The notes: generated from the letters alone by a model not told the origin. Counted from the stretch's first letter, positions 14,458 through 25,945 are shown. The stretch is 64,000 nt of DNA from an uncultured Ectothiorhodospiraceae bacterium (GCA_947259415.1 CAMYMI010000006.1:25682-89681); one strand, 5' to 3'. A program made the numbers and translations.

Positions 14458-15426
14458 TTAATAGGTACGGTTGACGGAAAATTCCGCGAGGCTGTACAGC
14501 GCCTCCTTGTACGGTGATGCCGGCAGCGGGTCCAGTGCGGCGATTGCCAGATCGGCCTCCCGTTGCGCGGCCTGCGCAGTGTACGGGATGCCCCCGGTTG
14601 ATTCAATGGTGGCGCACACCGCAGACATGTTGTCATGCCCGCCGTTTTCGATGGCCTTGCGAATAAGCCGTGCCTGATCCGGCGTGCCGGTGTTGATGGC
14701 GTGGATCAGGGGCAGGGTGGGTTTGCCCTCGGCCAGGTCGTCGCCCAGGTTCTTGCCAGTGTCCTCTGGCGAGGCGCTGTAGTCGAGTACATCATCGACC
14801 AGCTGGAAGGCGATACCCAGGTGCATGCCGTAGCTGGCCAGGGCGGTCTCCGTAGTATCCGGCTGTCCGCCCAGGATGGCGCCGATGCGGGCAGCAGCCT
14901 CGAACAGCTTGGCGGTCTTGCGACTTATCACCTCCAGGTAACGTACCTCGGTGGTTTCCGCGTCATGGCAGTTGAGCAGTTGCAGGACCTCGCCCTCGGC
15001 GATGGTGTTGGTGGTATGTGACATCACCTCCATGATGTACATGTCGTTGGCCTCGACCATCATCTCGAAGGCGCGCGAGTAGAGAAAATCGCCGACCAGT
15101 ACCGCAGCCTGGTTGCCCCAGACGGCATTGGCGGTCATGTTGCCGCGCCGCAGTTTCGAGGCATCGACCACGTCGTCGTGCAGCAGGGTGGCGGTATGGA
15201 TGAACTCAATGACCGCGGCCAGGTTGATATGCTGGTCACCCTGGTACTGACAGGCACGGGCCGCAAGCAGCACCAGCAGAGGGCGCAGGCGCTTGCCGCC
15301 GTTATTAATGATGTAGTGGGAGAGCTGGTTGATCAGGGCCACATCACTGGAAAGGCGCGTCCGGATGAGCTCGTCCACGGCCTGTATGTCCTCGTCGACC
15401 AGTTGACGGAGCTCGTCGACGCTCAT
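14458..15426 (-). CDS. ispB: octaprenyl (polyprenyl) diphosphate synthase
   Basis: 322 residues from ATG 15426, where the sequence MSVDELRQLVDEDIQAVDEL lines up with usual IspB N-termini; an upstream ATG at 15459 would add 11 residues. Class I trans-prenyltransferase motifs are present: GGKRLRP, the first aspartate-rich motif in LLHDDVVD, and the second in QLVDDVLD. The enzyme extends farnesyl diphosphate with isopentenyl units to make the ubiquinone side chain. It is divergent from rplU, the usual gammaproteobacterial arrangement, and runs directly into tRNA-Pro. The quinone tail length cannot be read from sequence by eye. Confidence 0.95.
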   Translation of the reverse strand: MSVDELRQLVDEDIQAVDELIRTRLSSDVALINQLSHYIINNGGKRLRPLLVLLAARACQYQGDQHINLAAVIEFIHTATLLHDDVVDASKLRRGNMTANAVWGNQAAVLVGDFLYSRAFEMMVEANDMYIMEVMSHTTNTIAEGEVLQLLNCHDAETTEVRYLEVISRKTAKLFEAAARIGAILGGQPDTTETALASYGMHLGIAFQLVDDVLDYSASPEDTGKNLGDDLAEGKPTLPLIHAINTGTPDQARLIRKAIENGGHDNMSAVCATIESTGGIPYTAQAAQREADLAIAALDPLPASPYKEALYSLAEFSVNRTY

Positions 15427-15647
15427 TATAACATTATGTTTTTTAAGAACTTCTCTCATTTTGCCTGGTGTCTGCGAGGATTTCCCACGGGCCGGGCGCT
15501 GCTGCCCGGAGCGCACAATGCTCTAGCGGATAGTCTAATGGTGTTAACCAGCGGGTACCAGAATGTATTTCATTGACCTCGATGGGCGCAATCATTAGAA
15601 TTAGCGGCCTTTTTCTGAAGACAGATGATGCACTTGGAGTTTCAGAT

Positions 15648-15956
15648 ATGTATGCGGTAATCAAGACGGGCGGCAAGCAGTACCGCGTCTCCCAGGGGGA
15701 CACCCTAAGGGTTGAGAAGCTGGACGCCGGTGAAGGTGATTCCGTTGAATTCGATCAGGTCCTGATGGTGGGCGAGGGTGAAGACGTCAAGATCGGCACC
15801 CCCTACGTGAAAGGCAGCCGGGTGACGGCCACGGTCAGGGCCCAGGGCCGCGGCAAGAAGGTCGATATCATCAAGTTCCGTCGTCGCAAGCACCACATGA
15901 AACGGATGGGACACCGTCAGGACTTCACGGAAGTGGAAATCACGGGCATCTCCTGA
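15648..15956 (+). CDS. rplU: 50S ribosomal protein L21
   Basis: 102 residues from ATG 15648, preceded by TTGGAG. The frame upstream is open to 15573 but is not L21. The N-terminus [14 protein letters not shown] and the C-terminal [15 protein letters not shown] are diagnostic of L21, a 23S rRNA-binding protein. It is first in the rplU-rpmA operon, with 27 bases to rpmA. The promoter lies in the 220-base gap shared with the divergent ispB. Confidence 0.98.
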   Translation: MYAVIKTGGKQYRVSQGDTLRVEKLDAGEGDSVEFDQVLMVGEGEDVKIGTPYVKGSRVTATVRAQGRGKKVDIIKFRRRKHHMKRMGHRQDFTEVEITGIS

Positions 15957-15983
15957 TAGGCCACACGAACAGAGGATTGGTCA

Positions 15984-16241
15984 ATGGCACATAAAAAGGC
16001 AGGCGGCAGTACCCGTAATGGCCGCGATTCTGAATCAAAACGACTGGGTGTGAAGCGCTTTGGCGGCGAAGCCGTGCTCGCGGGCAACATCCTGGTGCGG
16101 CAGCGTGGCACGCATTTTCATCCGGGTAAGAATGTTGGCTGCGGCAGGGATCACACACTGTTCGCCAAGGCGGACGGTAGCGTGCGCTTCGTGCAGCGCG
16201 GTCCCAGGAAGCGGAAGTTTGTTGAAGTGGTTACCGGCTGA
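15984..16241 (+). CDS. rpmA: 50S ribosomal protein L27
   Basis: 85 residues, full family length. It begins [20 protein letters not shown] and contains [15 protein letters not shown] and [12 protein letters not shown]. The N-terminal tail of L27 reaches the peptidyl-transferase centre. There is no N-terminal extension of the kind cleaved in some Firmicutes. An AGAGGA site lies 8 bases upstream. A rho-independent terminator follows at 16269. Confidence 0.98.
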   Translation: MAHKKAGGSTRNGRDSESKRLGVKRFGGEAVLAGNILVRQRGTHFHPGKNVGCGRDHTLFAKADGSVRFVQRGPRKRKFVEVVTG

Positions 16242-16268
16242 GCCAGGTAGCTCGCGTAATTCATCAAG

Positions 16269-16292
16269 CCCCGCCTTCGAGCGGGGTTTTTT
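16269..16292 (+). terminator. rho-independent terminator of rplU-rpmA
   Basis: CCCCGC-CTTCGA-GCGGGG followed by six T residues, 28 bases after the rpmA stop. This separates rpmA from obgE, which therefore needs its own promoter or read-through. Confidence 0.85.
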
Positions 16293-16363
16293 ATTATGGC
16301 CGGTAAAAGTCGAACGGGAAAAGATACACATGAAGACGGCTGGCCTGCTTTTTTATCTTTTGA

Positions 16364-17419
<1,056 letters not shown>

Positions 17420-17549
17420 TCTCTATCCGGAGCGCGAGGCGAGTCTTCCGAAGTTCACGACAGCTAAACCGAAGACCCCCGACATTTGCGGATTGATCAG
17501 TAGATTGCGAATGATATGCCATCAGGTATTGTTGCAACTTCGAAATAAG

Positions 17550-17688
17550 TGTTCCTTCTCCCTTCGGGAGAAGGTTAGGATGAGGGGATATGAATTAACG
17601 GGTTATATGTTGTTTTGATTCCCTTTTATGCCCGGCGCTTAATCGGGTACTCCCCAGCCCTCCCCCTGAGGGGGAGGGGGTTATTAGT
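17550..17688. repeat. REP-like composite repeat, copy 1
   Basis: Contains a hairpin CCTTCTCCC-TTCG-GGAGAAGG followed by AGGATGAGGGGATA. After ~40 bases comes CCCTTTTATGCCCGGCGCTT and a CCCTCCCCCTGAGGGGGAGGG hairpin (the pieces are adjacent in the sequence). The same pieces recur at 26538-26637 and 51226-51405. No coding potential. The copy lies between obgE and proB. Confidence 0.75.
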
Positions 17689-17712
17689 CGATTCACTATC
17701 ACAACGCACACC

Positions 17713-18840
17713 ATGTCGGAAAAACTTAAACCAGGTCAGTGTCGGCGCTGGGTTGTCAAGATCGGCAGTTCCCTGCTGACCAATGACGGCCGCGGCCTGG
17801 CAACCAATGCCATCGAGGGCTGGGTGGAACAGATGGTGGCCCTGAAAAAGGCCGGTCGTGAACTGCTGCTGGTCTCATCGGGTGCGGTGGCAGAGGGTAT
17901 GACACGACTGGGCTGGATGCAGCGCCCGCATGCCCTCTACGAACTGCAGGCCGCCGCCGCGGTCGGACAGATGGGTCTGATACAGGCCTACGAGTCGCGC
18001 TTCCAGCGCTACGGACTGCACACCGCGCAGGTGCTACTGACCCATGACGACCTGGCCGACCGGCAACGCTACCTCAATGCCCGCAGTACCCTGCGTACCC
18101 TGCTGAAGCTGAATGTCATCCCCGTGGTCAACGAGAACGATTCCGTGACCACCGAGGAGATCCGCTTTGGCGACAATGACACCCTTGCCGCGCTGGTAGC
18201 CAACCTGGTGGAGGCCGACCTGCTGGTTCTACTGACCGACCAGGCCGGTTTATTCGACAGTGATCCACGCGTCAATTCGGATGCGGCCCTGATCCCCGAG
18301 GCGCAGGCCGGGGATCCGGCTCTGGTAACTATGGCGGCGGGCAGCCGGGGTGTGCTGGGACGCGGCGGCATGCTGACCAAGACGCGGGCGGCGGCACTGG
18401 CAGCGCGCTCCGGTACCCTGACCGTTATTGCAGGTGGTCAGGAACCGGATATTCTGCAGCGCATCGCCGCGGATGAGGCGGTGGGCACGCGGCTTTACCC
18501 GGCCAGCGTGCCGCTGGCGGCGCGCAAGCAGTGGCTCGCCGGGCAACTCCAGGTCAAGGGCCACCTGACACTGGACGAGGGCGCAATGAACGTGCTGCGC
18601 AGTGCCGGTCGCAGCCTGCTGCCGGTAGGTGTCACCCGCGTGGAAGGCCAGTACGAGCGTGGCGATCTGGTGGTGTGTCATGGCCCGCACGGCGACGAGA
18701 TCGCCCGTGGCCTGGTGAATTACAATGCCGCCGAATCACGCAAGATCATCGGCCACCCGAGCCGGCGGATCGAGGAGATCCTGGGCTATGTCGATGAGCC
18801 GGAACTCATTCACCGGGACAACCTGGTCCTGACGGGTTGA
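17713..18840 (+). CDS. proB: glutamate 5-kinase
   Basis: 375 residues, full length with kinase and PUA domains. The amino-acid-kinase domain shows [44 protein letters not shown] and [14 protein letters not shown]-terminal PUA domain occupies about 280-375 ([15 protein letters not shown]..., [12 protein letters not shown]). It makes gamma-glutamyl phosphate, the first step of proline synthesis, and is normally feedback-inhibited by proline. proA is not adjacent. It converges with rpsT across a shared terminator. Confidence 0.97.
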   Translation: MSEKLKPGQCRRWVVKIGSSLLTNDGRGLATNAIEGWVEQMVALKKAGRELLLVSSGAVAEGMTRLGWMQRPHALYELQAAAAVGQMGLIQAYESRFQRYGLHTAQVLLTHDDLADRQRYLNARSTLRTLLKLNVIPVVNENDSVTTEEIRFGDNDTLAALVANLVEADLLVLLTDQAGLFDSDPRVNSDAALIPEAQAGDPALVTMAAGSRGVLGRGGMLTKTRAAALAARSGTLTVIAGGQEPDILQRIAADEAVGTRLYPASVPLAARKQWLAGQLQVKGHLTLDEGAMNVLRSAGRSLLPVGVTRVEGQYERGDLVVCHGPHGDEIARGLVNYNAAESRKIIGHPSRRIEEILGYVDEPELIHRDNLVLTG

Positions 18841-18852
18841 ATGACGGACATT

Positions 18853-18880
18853 AAAAAGCCGGTCATCGACCGGCCTTTTA
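18853..18880. terminator. bidirectional terminator between proB and rpsT
   Basis: AAAAA-GCCGGTC-ATC-GACCGGC-C-TTTT: a 7-bp GC stem with A-run and T-run on either side. It can therefore terminate proB on the plus strand and rpsT on the minus strand. Confidence 0.8.
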
Positions 18881-18900
18881 AAAGTTGGACTGCCCTGTGA

Positions 18901-19161
18901 TTACATATTGCGAATGTGCTGATTCAGGCGGCTCTTGTGACGCGCAGCCTTGTTCTTGTGGATCAGCCCTTTTCCGGCCGCGCTGTCGATAATCGGCATG
19001 GCGGCGCTATAGGCTTCTTTGGCGGCGTCGGCTTCACCCGCCTCGATCGCGGCAATCACCTTCTTGATGGCCGTGCGCAGCTTGGAACGCTGACCGGCAT
19101 TCCGCTGGCGGCTTTTTTCTGCCTGCCGTGCGCGTTTGGTTGCTTGTGCTGAGTTTGCCAA
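18901..19161 (-). CDS. rpsT: 30S ribosomal protein S20 (UUG start)
   Basis: 86 residues when read from the TTG at 19161: [20 protein letters not shown], with initiator Met for the first residue, matches MANSAQA of S20. The frame is open upstream but those residues are not S20. A CAGGAGC ribosome site is placed correctly for the TTG. The protein is lysine/arginine-rich and binds 16S rRNA early in 30S assembly. Escherichia coli rpsT also starts with UUG and is autoregulated at translation, so the weak start is probably conserved for control. Confidence 0.95.
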   Translation of the reverse strand: MANSAQATKRARQAEKSRQRNAGQRSKLRTAIKKVIAAIEAGEADAAKEAYSAAMPIIDSAAGKGLIHKNKAARHKSRLNQHIRNM

Positions 19162-19397
19162 GGGACTGCTCCTGCCTGGGGCCATTCGAAAGACGGCGTA
19201 TCATCCGGATTTTGGGCGTCTTTGTCAATGTCCGGGTGTGGGGATGAGCTGCCGGTGATCGTGACCGGCCAACATGGGTGCATAGGCCGGGCGCTGCTGA
19301 TAAGCTTTTGTTTTCACAGCGTCCTTTATATCCCTGCAATGCATTCGAGCAATCAACTGACCCGACTGGATGGCCATAAACCTGAGCATGCCCGCGC

Positions 19398-20978
19398 ATG
19401 AGCCGTAAGCTTCTGAAAAATACTGCAATTGTAGGGGCGATGACGTTGATCTCCCGGGTCCTTGGGTTGGTGCGGGATGTCGTGTTAGCCGGATTCGGTG
19501 CCAATGCCGGCATGGACGCCTTCTTCGTGGCCTTCAAGATCCCGAACTTCCTGCGCCGCCTGTTCGCCGAGGGGGCGTTCTCACAGGCCTTCGTGCCGAT
19601 CATATCGGAGTACAAGGAGCAGCGCTCGCGAGCCGCAGTCCAGGACCTGGTCAACAAGGTTGCCGGGACCCTGGCTGGTATCCTGTCCCTGGTGGCCGTG
19701 GTGGGTGTGCTGGCCAGTCCGGTGTTGATCACCATTTTTGCACCGGGCTTCCTGTACCGCGACATCGCCCAGTTCGAGCTGGCGGCACAGCTGCTGCGTC
19801 TGACCTTTCCCTACATCCTGTTTGTCTCGCTGGTGGCCTTCGCGGCGGGAATCCTCAATACCTTCGGCCGGTTCGCGGCCGCATCACTCGCACCCGTGTG
19901 GCTGAACGTGGTGATGATCGGTGCGGCGCTGCTGGTGGCGCCGCAACTCGAACAGCCTGTGCTGGCACTCGCGGGCGGGGTGTTCGTGGCCGGCCTGGTC
20001 CAGCTTCTGTTCCTGCTGCCATCGCTGCAGCGCATCCGGCTGATGCCACGGCCGCGCTGGGGTATCCGCGACGAGGGCGTGCGTCGCATCATGAAACTGA
20101 TGTTGCCGGGTATCCTGGGTTCCTCGGTTGCCCAGATCAACCTGCTGTTCGACACCCTGATCGCGTCCTTCCTGGTCGCCGGCAGCGTGAGCTGGCTCTA
20201 TTATTCCGACCGTCTGGTGGAATTCCCGCTGGGCGTGTTCGCCATCGCACTTTCGACGGTCATCCTCCCCAGCCTGTCACGCAGCCATGCCAATGAATCG
20301 ACCGACGAGTTTTCAGGAACCCTGGACTGGGGGCTGCGCCTGGTGCTGTTGATCGGGATTCCCTCGGCGCTGGGTCTGTTCATCCTGGGCCGACCGATGA
20401 TCACCACCCTGTTTATGTACCGCGATTTCACCGCGGCCGATGTCGACATGGCCGGGCTGAGCCTGATGGCCTACGCCATCGGTTTGCCGGCCTTCATGCT
20501 GATCAAGGTGCTGGCACCGGGTTTCTACTCGCGCAAGGATCCGCGAACCCCGGTACGCATTGCCATCATCGCCCTGGTGACCAACATGGTACTCAATCTC
20601 CTGTTCGTGGTTCCCATGGTGCGGCTCGGAATATCCGGCCCGCATGCCGGGCTGGCCCTGGCGACCACGATCGCGGCCTATGTCAATGCCGGCCTGCTAT
20701 TCCGGGTCCTGTACCGTGACCGGTTCTACCGACCACGGCCGGGCTGGGGCCGATTTGCCCTGCAGATGCTGCTGGCCGCCGCCCTGATGGTCGCGGTGCT
20801 GGTCTGGGGTTTGCCGGCTCTGGCGGAGTGGATCGCGTGGGATGTTGCCAATCGAGTGGCGTATCTCTTGCTCTGGGTGGCCATTGGTGCGCTCGCCTAT
20901 TTTATCGGCCTGCGCCTCAGCGGACTGCGCTTGTCGGCCTTCAGGCACAGCGGACACACCCCTGGCGGGGAGGCGTGA
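19398..20978 (+). CDS. murJ: lipid II flippase MurJ (MviN)
   Basis: 526 residues with about 14 hydrophobic membrane segments. The N-terminal MurJ signature is clear: TLISRVLGLVRDVVLAG and PNFLRRLFAEGAFSQAFVP. MurJ moves the lipid-linked peptidoglycan precursor across the inner membrane. It is followed after 59 bases by ribF on the same strand, and the pair rpsT-murJ-ribF-ileS is the standard gammaproteobacterial neighbourhood. The 212-base gap to the divergent rpsT should hold both promoters. Confidence 0.97.
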   Translation: MSRKLLKNTAIVGAMTLISRVLGLVRDVVLAGFGANAGMDAFFVAFKIPNFLRRLFAEGAFSQAFVPIISEYKEQRSRAAVQDLVNKVAGTLAGILSLVAVVGVLASPVLITIFAPGFLYRDIAQFELAAQLLRLTFPYILFVSLVAFAAGILNTFGRFAAASLAPVWLNVVMIGAALLVAPQLEQPVLALAGGVFVAGLVQLLFLLPSLQRIRLMPRPRWGIRDEGVRRIMKLMLPGILGSSVAQINLLFDTLIASFLVAGSVSWLYYSDRLVEFPLGVFAIALSTVILPSLSRSHANESTDEFSGTLDWGLRLVLLIGIPSALGLFILGRPMITTLFMYRDFTAADVDMAGLSLMAYAIGLPAFMLIKVLAPGFYSRKDPRTPVRIAIIALVTNMVLNLLFVVPMVRLGISGPHAGLALATTIAAYVNAGLLFRVLYRDRFYRPRPGWGRFALQMLLAAALMVAVLVWGLPALAEWIAWDVANRVAYLLLWVAIGALAYFIGLRLSGLRLSAFRHSGHTPGGEA

Positions 20979-21037
20979 ATCCATGCCCGGCTGCTTTATA
21001 ATCGCCGGTTTTCACGGTTTGATGAGTCGTTAATCCC

Positions 21038-21964
21038 ATGGAACTGATTCGCGGTCTTCACAACCTGCGCCCGCGGCACCGGGGCTGCGCTGCCACCATC
21101 GGCAATTTCGATGGCGTGCATCTGGGCCATCAGGCGGTGCTGGGACAGTTGTCGGAACGCGCCGCACTACTGAACCTGCCGGTCGCGGTGATCACCTTCG
21201 AGCCGCAGCCGCGTGAATACTTCAGCCCGGATCTGGCGCCGCCGCGGCTGACGCGATTCCGGGAGAAGGTCGAGGCACTGAGCCGCTACGGCGTGGACCG
21301 GGTCCTCTGCCTGCGATTCAATGACCGCCTCGCCGGGCTGCCACCGGATGAATTCATCCGCCTCATCCTGCTGGACGGTCTGGAGGTGAAATACCTCGTG
21401 GTTGGCGATGATTTCCGTTTCGGCAAGGAGCGGGCAGGGGATTTCAGGATGCTGGTGCGCACCGGCGAGGTGCATGACTTCCAGGTGGTCAATATGCACA
21501 CTTTCAATATTGATAACGCGCGTGTCAGCAGCACTCGTATACGCGAGGCCCTGAGTGCGGGTGATTTCGCGACGGCCGAGTCGCTGCTGGGGCGCCCCTA
21601 CCGGATGAGCGGCCGGGTTGCGCACGGCGACAAGCGCGGGCGCACCATCGGCTTTCCGACGGCCAATATCCACCTGCACCGTTCGGCAACACCGCTACAG
21701 GGGGTGTTCGCCGTAGAGATGTTCGGGATCAAGGGCGAGCCGGTTGAGGGTGTGGCCAACATCGGTACCCGCCCGACCGTGGACGGTACCCGCACCCTGC
21801 TGGAAGTGCACCTGTTTGACTTCGATGCCGACATCTACGGCTGCCATGTGCAGGTCAACTTCCTGCGCAAACTCAGGGATGAGCAGCGCTTTGACTCGTT
21901 TGACGCGCTGAAGCAGCAGATCGATGCGGATGTGAAGCAGGCCCGGGAGTATTTCGGGGGCTGA
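21038..21964 (+). CDS. ribF: bifunctional riboflavin kinase/FAD synthetase
   Basis: 308 residues. The N-terminal FAD synthetase half has TIGNFDGVHLGHQAVL, an HxGH-type nucleotidyl transferase motif, and SSTRIREAL. The C-terminal riboflavin kinase half has RGRTIGFPTANI and GVANIGTRPTVDG. It converts riboflavin to FMN and then FAD. It sits between murJ and ileS. A GxxExxY gene within a repeat separates it from ileS here, unlike the usual direct adjacency. Confidence 0.97.
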   Translation: MELIRGLHNLRPRHRGCAATIGNFDGVHLGHQAVLGQLSERAALLNLPVAVITFEPQPREYFSPDLAPPRLTRFREKVEALSRYGVDRVLCLRFNDRLAGLPPDEFIRLILLDGLEVKYLVVGDDFRFGKERAGDFRMLVRTGEVHDFQVVNMHTFNIDNARVSSTRIREALSAGDFATAESLLGRPYRMSGRVAHGDKRGRTIGFPTANIHLHRSATPLQGVFAVEMFGIKGEPVEGVANIGTRPTVDGTRTLLEVHLFDFDADIYGCHVQVNFLRKLRDEQRFDSFDALKQQIDADVKQAREYFGG

Positions 21965-21971
21965 TAAAATC

Positions 21972-22529
21972 ACCGCACGACTGCAGGGATGCAGGAGGTA
22001 GAGCAATGCAGGGAGCAATTGCCGAAAGGCGCAAAGTACGCAAAGGACCTAAAGAGGAGTGGTGATTACATATAATGATGCATCTATAGATTCAGCAAAT
22101 GCCATGGAGGGCAATGATGAAAAAGGAAGATGCTTTATCAAGGAAGATCATTTCTGCCGCCATTGAAGTGCATCGGAACATAGGTCCGGGCTTGCTTGAG
22201 TCGGCCTATGAACAATGCTTCTGCAAGGAGTTGACCGAGATCAATATCGATTTTGAGAGACAGGCCAGGCTGCCGGTAAGCTACAAGGGTGTGAGGCTGG
22301 GATGTGAGTATCGCCTTGATGTTGTTGTTGATAAACTCGCCATCGTTGAGATCAAGGCGGTTAACAGGCTGGAGTCGATCCATGATGCCCAGCTACTTAC
22401 TTATTTGAAACTCTCCAGGATGAAGCTGGGAATATTGCTGAATTTTAATGCAGTGCTTATGAAGAACGGTATCAAGCGGCTGGTTAATGATTTGTAATTC
22501 TTTGCGCCCTTTGCGTCTTTGCGGTGAAC
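21972..22529. repeat. inverted-repeat element enclosing a GxxExxY gene (copy A)
   Basis: The left arm starts CACCGCACGACTGCAGGGAT and goes on through GCAGGAGGTAGAGCAA and GCCGAAAGGCGCAAAGTACG to about 22055. The right arm (22501-22529) is CTTTGCG-like units reading TTTGCGCCCTTTGCGTCTTT then GCGGTGAAC, the inverted counterpart. The arms enclose the GxxExxY gene, whose stop is 3 bases before the right arm. The left arm matches both arms of the element at 26428-26831. Related gene-free inverted pairs are at 41034-41179 and 62011-62140, and a half copy is at 53726-53754. Confidence 0.7.
22114..22497 (+). CDS. GxxExxY protein, PD-(D/E)XK nuclease-like
   Basis: 127 residues from the ATG pair at 22114/22117, which has a GGAGGG site. 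The family motif G26-x-x-E29-x-x-Y32 is present in GPGLLESAY. D69 in YRLDVVV and E79-x-K81 in VEIKAV fit the PD-(D/E)XK nuclease core, with Q93 in the following helix. GxxExxY proteins are widespread, small and uncharacterised; nuclease activity is predicted from the fold, not shown. The gene is unusual here: it splits the ribF-ileS pair and is flanked by inverted CGCAAAG-type repeats. It may be the product of the element that carries it. Confidence 0.85.
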   Translation: MMKKEDALSRKIISAAIEVHRNIGPGLLESAYEQCFCKELTEINIDFERQARLPVSYKGVRLGCEYRLDVVVDKLAIVEIKAVNRLESIHDAQLLTYLKLSRMKLGILLNFNAVLMKNGIKRLVNDL

Positions 22530-22587
22530 ATAAAGTTTCATAAGTGGATCACGCTGTGTTCCCGGTGCCTCTGCGGTAACAATACAA

Positions 22588-25434
22588 ATGACTGACTATA
22601 AAGACACGCTCAATCTGCCCAAGACGGCCTTTCCCATGAAAGGCAACCTGCCCAATCGCGAACCGGAAGTCCTCAAGCGCTGGGAGGATATGGACCTGTA
22701 CGGCAAGCTATGCGAGCGCGGCAAGGGACGCCCGCTGTTTGTCCTGCATGACGGGCCGCCATATGCCAATGGTGATATCCACATCGGTCATGCGGTCAAC
22801 AAGGTCCTCAAGGACATCATCGTCAAGAGCAAGACCCTGGAAGGCTTCAATGCACCCTATATCCCTGGCTGGGATTGCCACGGGCTGCCGATCGAGCTGA
22901 ACGTCGAGAAGAAGGTCGGCAAGGCGGGTGTCAAGGTAGACACCGAGACTTTCAGAGACGCCTGCCGTAAGTATGCCAACAAGCAGGTCGACGGTCAGCG
23001 GCAGGATTTTATCCGCCTGGGCGTGCTGGGCGACTGGCAGAACCCCTACCTGACCATGCAGCACAAGTTCGAGGCCGATATCATTCGGGCACTCGGCAAG
23101 ATCGTCGAGAACGGCCACCTGGACAAGGGTTTCAAGCCGGTGCACTGGTGCACGGACTGCGGCTCGGCACTGGCCGAGGCCGAGGTCGAATACGAGGACA
23201 AGGACTCGCCCGCCATCGATGTGCGTTTCCGGGTGCCGAATGAGGAGGGCCTGCTGGCGCGCTGTCACCATGTCGATGGACACAAGGGTGAAGGACCGCT
23301 GTCGGTGGTTATCTGGACGACCACGCCCTGGACCCTGCCGGCCAACCGGGCGGTCGCGCTCAACCCCGACCTCGACTATGCGGTGGTGCAATGCGATGCC
23401 GGCCAGGGCCCGGAGCGCCTGTTGCTGGCCGATGCGCTGCTGAAGGACACGCTGCTGCGCTACAACGTGGAGCACTACGAGGTGCTAGCCTACTGCAAGG
23501 GGAGTGACCTGGAGGGTGAAACCCTGGCGCACCCGTTTTACGAGCGCGAGGTCCCGCTGATCCTCGGGGAGCATGTCACCACGGAGGCGGGTACCGGTGC
23601 GGTACACACGGCGCCCGGGCACGGTCAGGACGACTACGTGGTCGGCAGCCGCTACAAGCTGCATGTCGACAACCCGGTCGGCAACGACGGGCGCTTCCTG
23701 CCGGACACCGAGCTGTTCGCGGGCCGGCATGTGTTCGCGGCCAATGCCGATGTCATCGAGGTGCTGAAAACCCGCGGCACGCTGGTGCATATGGAAATGC
23801 TGCGCCACAGTTATCCGCACTGCTGGCGCCACAAAACGCCGATCATCTTTCGTGCCACGCCGCAGTGGTTCGTCAGCATGGACCAGAAGGGGCTCCGCGC
23901 CGACGCACTGGCCCAGATCTATAGTGTCAAGTGGATGCCTGACTGGGGGCTGGCTCGCATCAAGGGCATGGTGGAGAACCGTCCCGACTGGTGCATTTCC
24001 CGGCAGCGCACCTGGGGTGTGCCCATTGCCCTGTTCGCGCACAGGCAGAGCGGTGAGCCCCACAAGGACAGCGTAAGGCTGATCGAGGAGATTGCCCGGC
24101 GCATCGAGGCGCATGGCATCCAGGCCTGGCTGGAGCTGGATCCGGCCGAACTGCTCGGCAACGAGGCTGACGACTATGAGAAGGTGGGCGATACACTGGA
24201 CGTCTGGTTCGATTCCGGTGTCTCGCACTTCGCCGTGCTGGAGCAGCGCGACGAACTGACTTACCCGGCGGACCTTTACCTGGAGGGTTCCGATCAGCAC
24301 CGCGGCTGGTTCCAGTCGGCGCTGCTGACCGCGGTGGCGATGCGCGGCGCGGCGCCGTACAAGACGGTGCTGACCCACGGCTTCACGGTCGATGCCAAAG
24401 GCCAGAAGATGTCCAAGTCGAAGGGCAACGTGGTGGCGCCGCAGAAGGTGGTGAACTCGCTGGGCGCCGATATCCTGCGCCTGTGGGTCGCGGCCACCGA
24501 CTACCGCGGCGAGATGAGCGTCTCGGACGAAATCCTCAAGCGCACCGCCGAGGCCTATCGCCGCCTGCGCAATACCGCGCGTTTCCTGCTCGCCAACCTG
24601 AACGGCTTTGAACCCGACCGGCACCTGCTGGACCCGGAGCAGATGCTGAGCCTGGACCGCTGGACACTGGAGCGCACCCGGCAGTTACAGGAGCAGGTAC
24701 AACGGGCCTACGAGGACTACGAGTTTCACCGCATCTACCAGCTGGTGCACAACTTCTGCGCGGTGGATATGGGCAGCTTCTACCTGGACATCATCAAGGA
24801 CCGTCAGTACACCACGCGCGAGGACAGCATCCCGCGGCGCTCGGCGCAAAGCGCGATGTACCAGGTGGCCGAGGCCCTGGTGCGCTGGCTGGCGCCGATC
24901 ACCAGCTTCACGGCCGAGGAAATCTGGCAACACATACCGGGGCAACGGGAAGACTCGGTGTTTCTTTCGAACTGGTATGAGCTGCCGCCGGCCTATTATT
25001 CGGAAAGCGAGATCCTGCAGCGCATGGGTGTCAATTTCTGGGGCCGGGTCATCGGAATTCGCGATGCGGTCAGCAGGGAGCTGGAAAAGCTGCGCGCGGA
25101 CGGCAGGATCGGTTCCTCCCTGGATGCCGAGGTGGACCTGTATACCGACGGGGAAACCGCTGCCATGCTGAAGGCCGTCAAGGATGAACTGCGCTTCGTG
25201 CTGATCACTTCCTATGCGCGTGTGCATGCGCTTGACGAACGTCCCGCTGATGCCGTCGATGCTGCTATCCCCGATACACAGATGTGGATCAGTGCCACAC
25301 CCTCCACGCATGCCAAGTGTATCCGCTGCTGGCATCACCGCGAGGACGTGGGCAGTGATCCGGCACACCCCGAGATCTGTAGTCGCTGCGTCGAAAATGT
25401 TGCGGGCGACGGTGAAACGCGCCGCTATGCCTGA
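22588..25434 (+). CDS. ileS: isoleucyl-tRNA synthetase
   Basis: 948 residues, full length. Class I signatures are HIGH in [11 protein letters not shown] and KMSKS in KMSKSKGNV. The CP1 editing region lies between ([17 protein letters not shown]). The C-terminal zinc site is complete (CIRCWHH...CSRC). It charges tRNA-Ile and edits misactivated valine. The gene leads ileS-lspA-fkpB, all on the same strand with short gaps of 12 and 16 bases. The promoter probably lies before the inverted-repeat element or within it. Confidence 0.98.
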   Translation: MTDYKDTLNLPKTAFPMKGNLPNREPEVLKRWEDMDLYGKLCERGKGRPLFVLHDGPPYANGDIHIGHAVNKVLKDIIVKSKTLEGFNAPYIPGWDCHGLPIELNVEKKVGKAGVKVDTETFRDACRKYANKQVDGQRQDFIRLGVLGDWQNPYLTMQHKFEADIIRALGKIVENGHLDKGFKPVHWCTDCGSALAEAEVEYEDKDSPAIDVRFRVPNEEGLLARCHHVDGHKGEGPLSVVIWTTTPWTLPANRAVALNPDLDYAVVQCDAGQGPERLLLADALLKDTLLRYNVEHYEVLAYCKGSDLEGETLAHPFYEREVPLILGEHVTTEAGTGAVHTAPGHGQDDYVVGSRYKLHVDNPVGNDGRFLPDTELFAGRHVFAANADVIEVLKTRGTLVHMEMLRHSYPHCWRHKTPIIFRATPQWFVSMDQKGLRADALAQIYSVKWMPDWGLARIKGMVENRPDWCISRQRTWGVPIALFAHRQSGEPHKDSVRLIEEIARRIEAHGIQAWLELDPAELLGNEADDYEKVGDTLDVWFDSGVSHFAVLEQRDELTYPADLYLEGSDQHRGWFQSALLTAVAMRGAAPYKTVLTHGFTVDAKGQKMSKSKGNVVAPQKVVNSLGADILRLWVAATDYRGEMSVSDEILKRTAEAYRRLRNTARFLLANLNGFEPDRHLLDPEQMLSLDRWTLERTRQLQEQVQRAYEDYEFHRIYQLVHNFCAVDMGSFYLDIIKDRQYTTREDSIPRRSAQSAMYQVAEALVRWLAPITSFTAEEIWQHIPGQREDSVFLSNWYELPPAYYSESEILQRMGVNFWGRVIGIRDAVSRELEKLRADGRIGSSLDAEVDLYTDGETAAMLKAVKDELRFVLITSYARVHALDERPADAVDAAIPDTQMWISATPSTHAKCIRCWHHREDVGSDPAHPEICSRCVENVAGDGETRRYA

Positions 25435-25446
25435 GCCGATGCGCTG

Positions 25447-25929
25447 ATGCAACATCAAATGAAGTGGTTCTGGCTTTCCGGCGTGGTAATCGTCCTGGAT
25501 CAGTGCAGCAAGCTGATCGCGGATGCCATGCTGTCCCTGCACAACCCGGTTCACCTGATGCCGTACCTTGCCTTGCGCAAGGCCTATAACACCGGCGCCG
25601 CATTCAGCCTGTTTCACGACGGTTCCGGCTGGCAGCGCTGGTTCTTCATCGCGCTTGCCGTGCTGGTCATCGGGGTGCTGGTGGTCTGGCTGCGGCAGAT
25701 CGCCGCCAGCCAGGCGCGTACCGCCCTCGCGCTGGCACTGATACTCGGCGGTGCAGCGGGCAACCTGATCGACCGCGTGGTCTACGGTCATGTGATTGAT
25801 TTCATCGACATGTACTACGGCAGCTGGCACTGGCCGACCTTCAACATCGCGGATTCCGCGATTTTCGTAGGTGCCTGCCTGCTGGTGCTGGATGCCCTGC
25901 TGACCCGGAAGCAGCAGCCATCCAGCTGA
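25447..25929 (+). CDS. lspA: lipoprotein signal peptidase (signal peptidase II)
   Basis: 160 residues with four membrane helices. The conserved first block is [13 protein letters not shown], and NTGAAFS follows. The two catalytic aspartates are in [11 protein letters not shown] and FNIADSAI. It cleaves signal peptides of diacylglyceryl-modified prolipoproteins. The ATG lies 12 bases after the ileS stop. It is the usual second gene of the ileS operon. Confidence 0.98.
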   Translation: MQHQMKWFWLSGVVIVLDQCSKLIADAMLSLHNPVHLMPYLALRKAYNTGAAFSLFHDGSGWQRWFFIALAVLVIGVLVVWLRQIAASQARTALALALILGGAAGNLIDRVVYGHVIDFIDMYYGSWHWPTFNIADSAIFVGACLLVLDALLTRKQQPSS

Positions 25930-25945
25930 GTGGGGCGGTGAAGGG

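Noticed and set aside
19034-19765. 243-residue minus-strand frame across rpsT and the start of murJ
   Set aside because: It overlaps two certain genes in other frames and has low-complexity composition.
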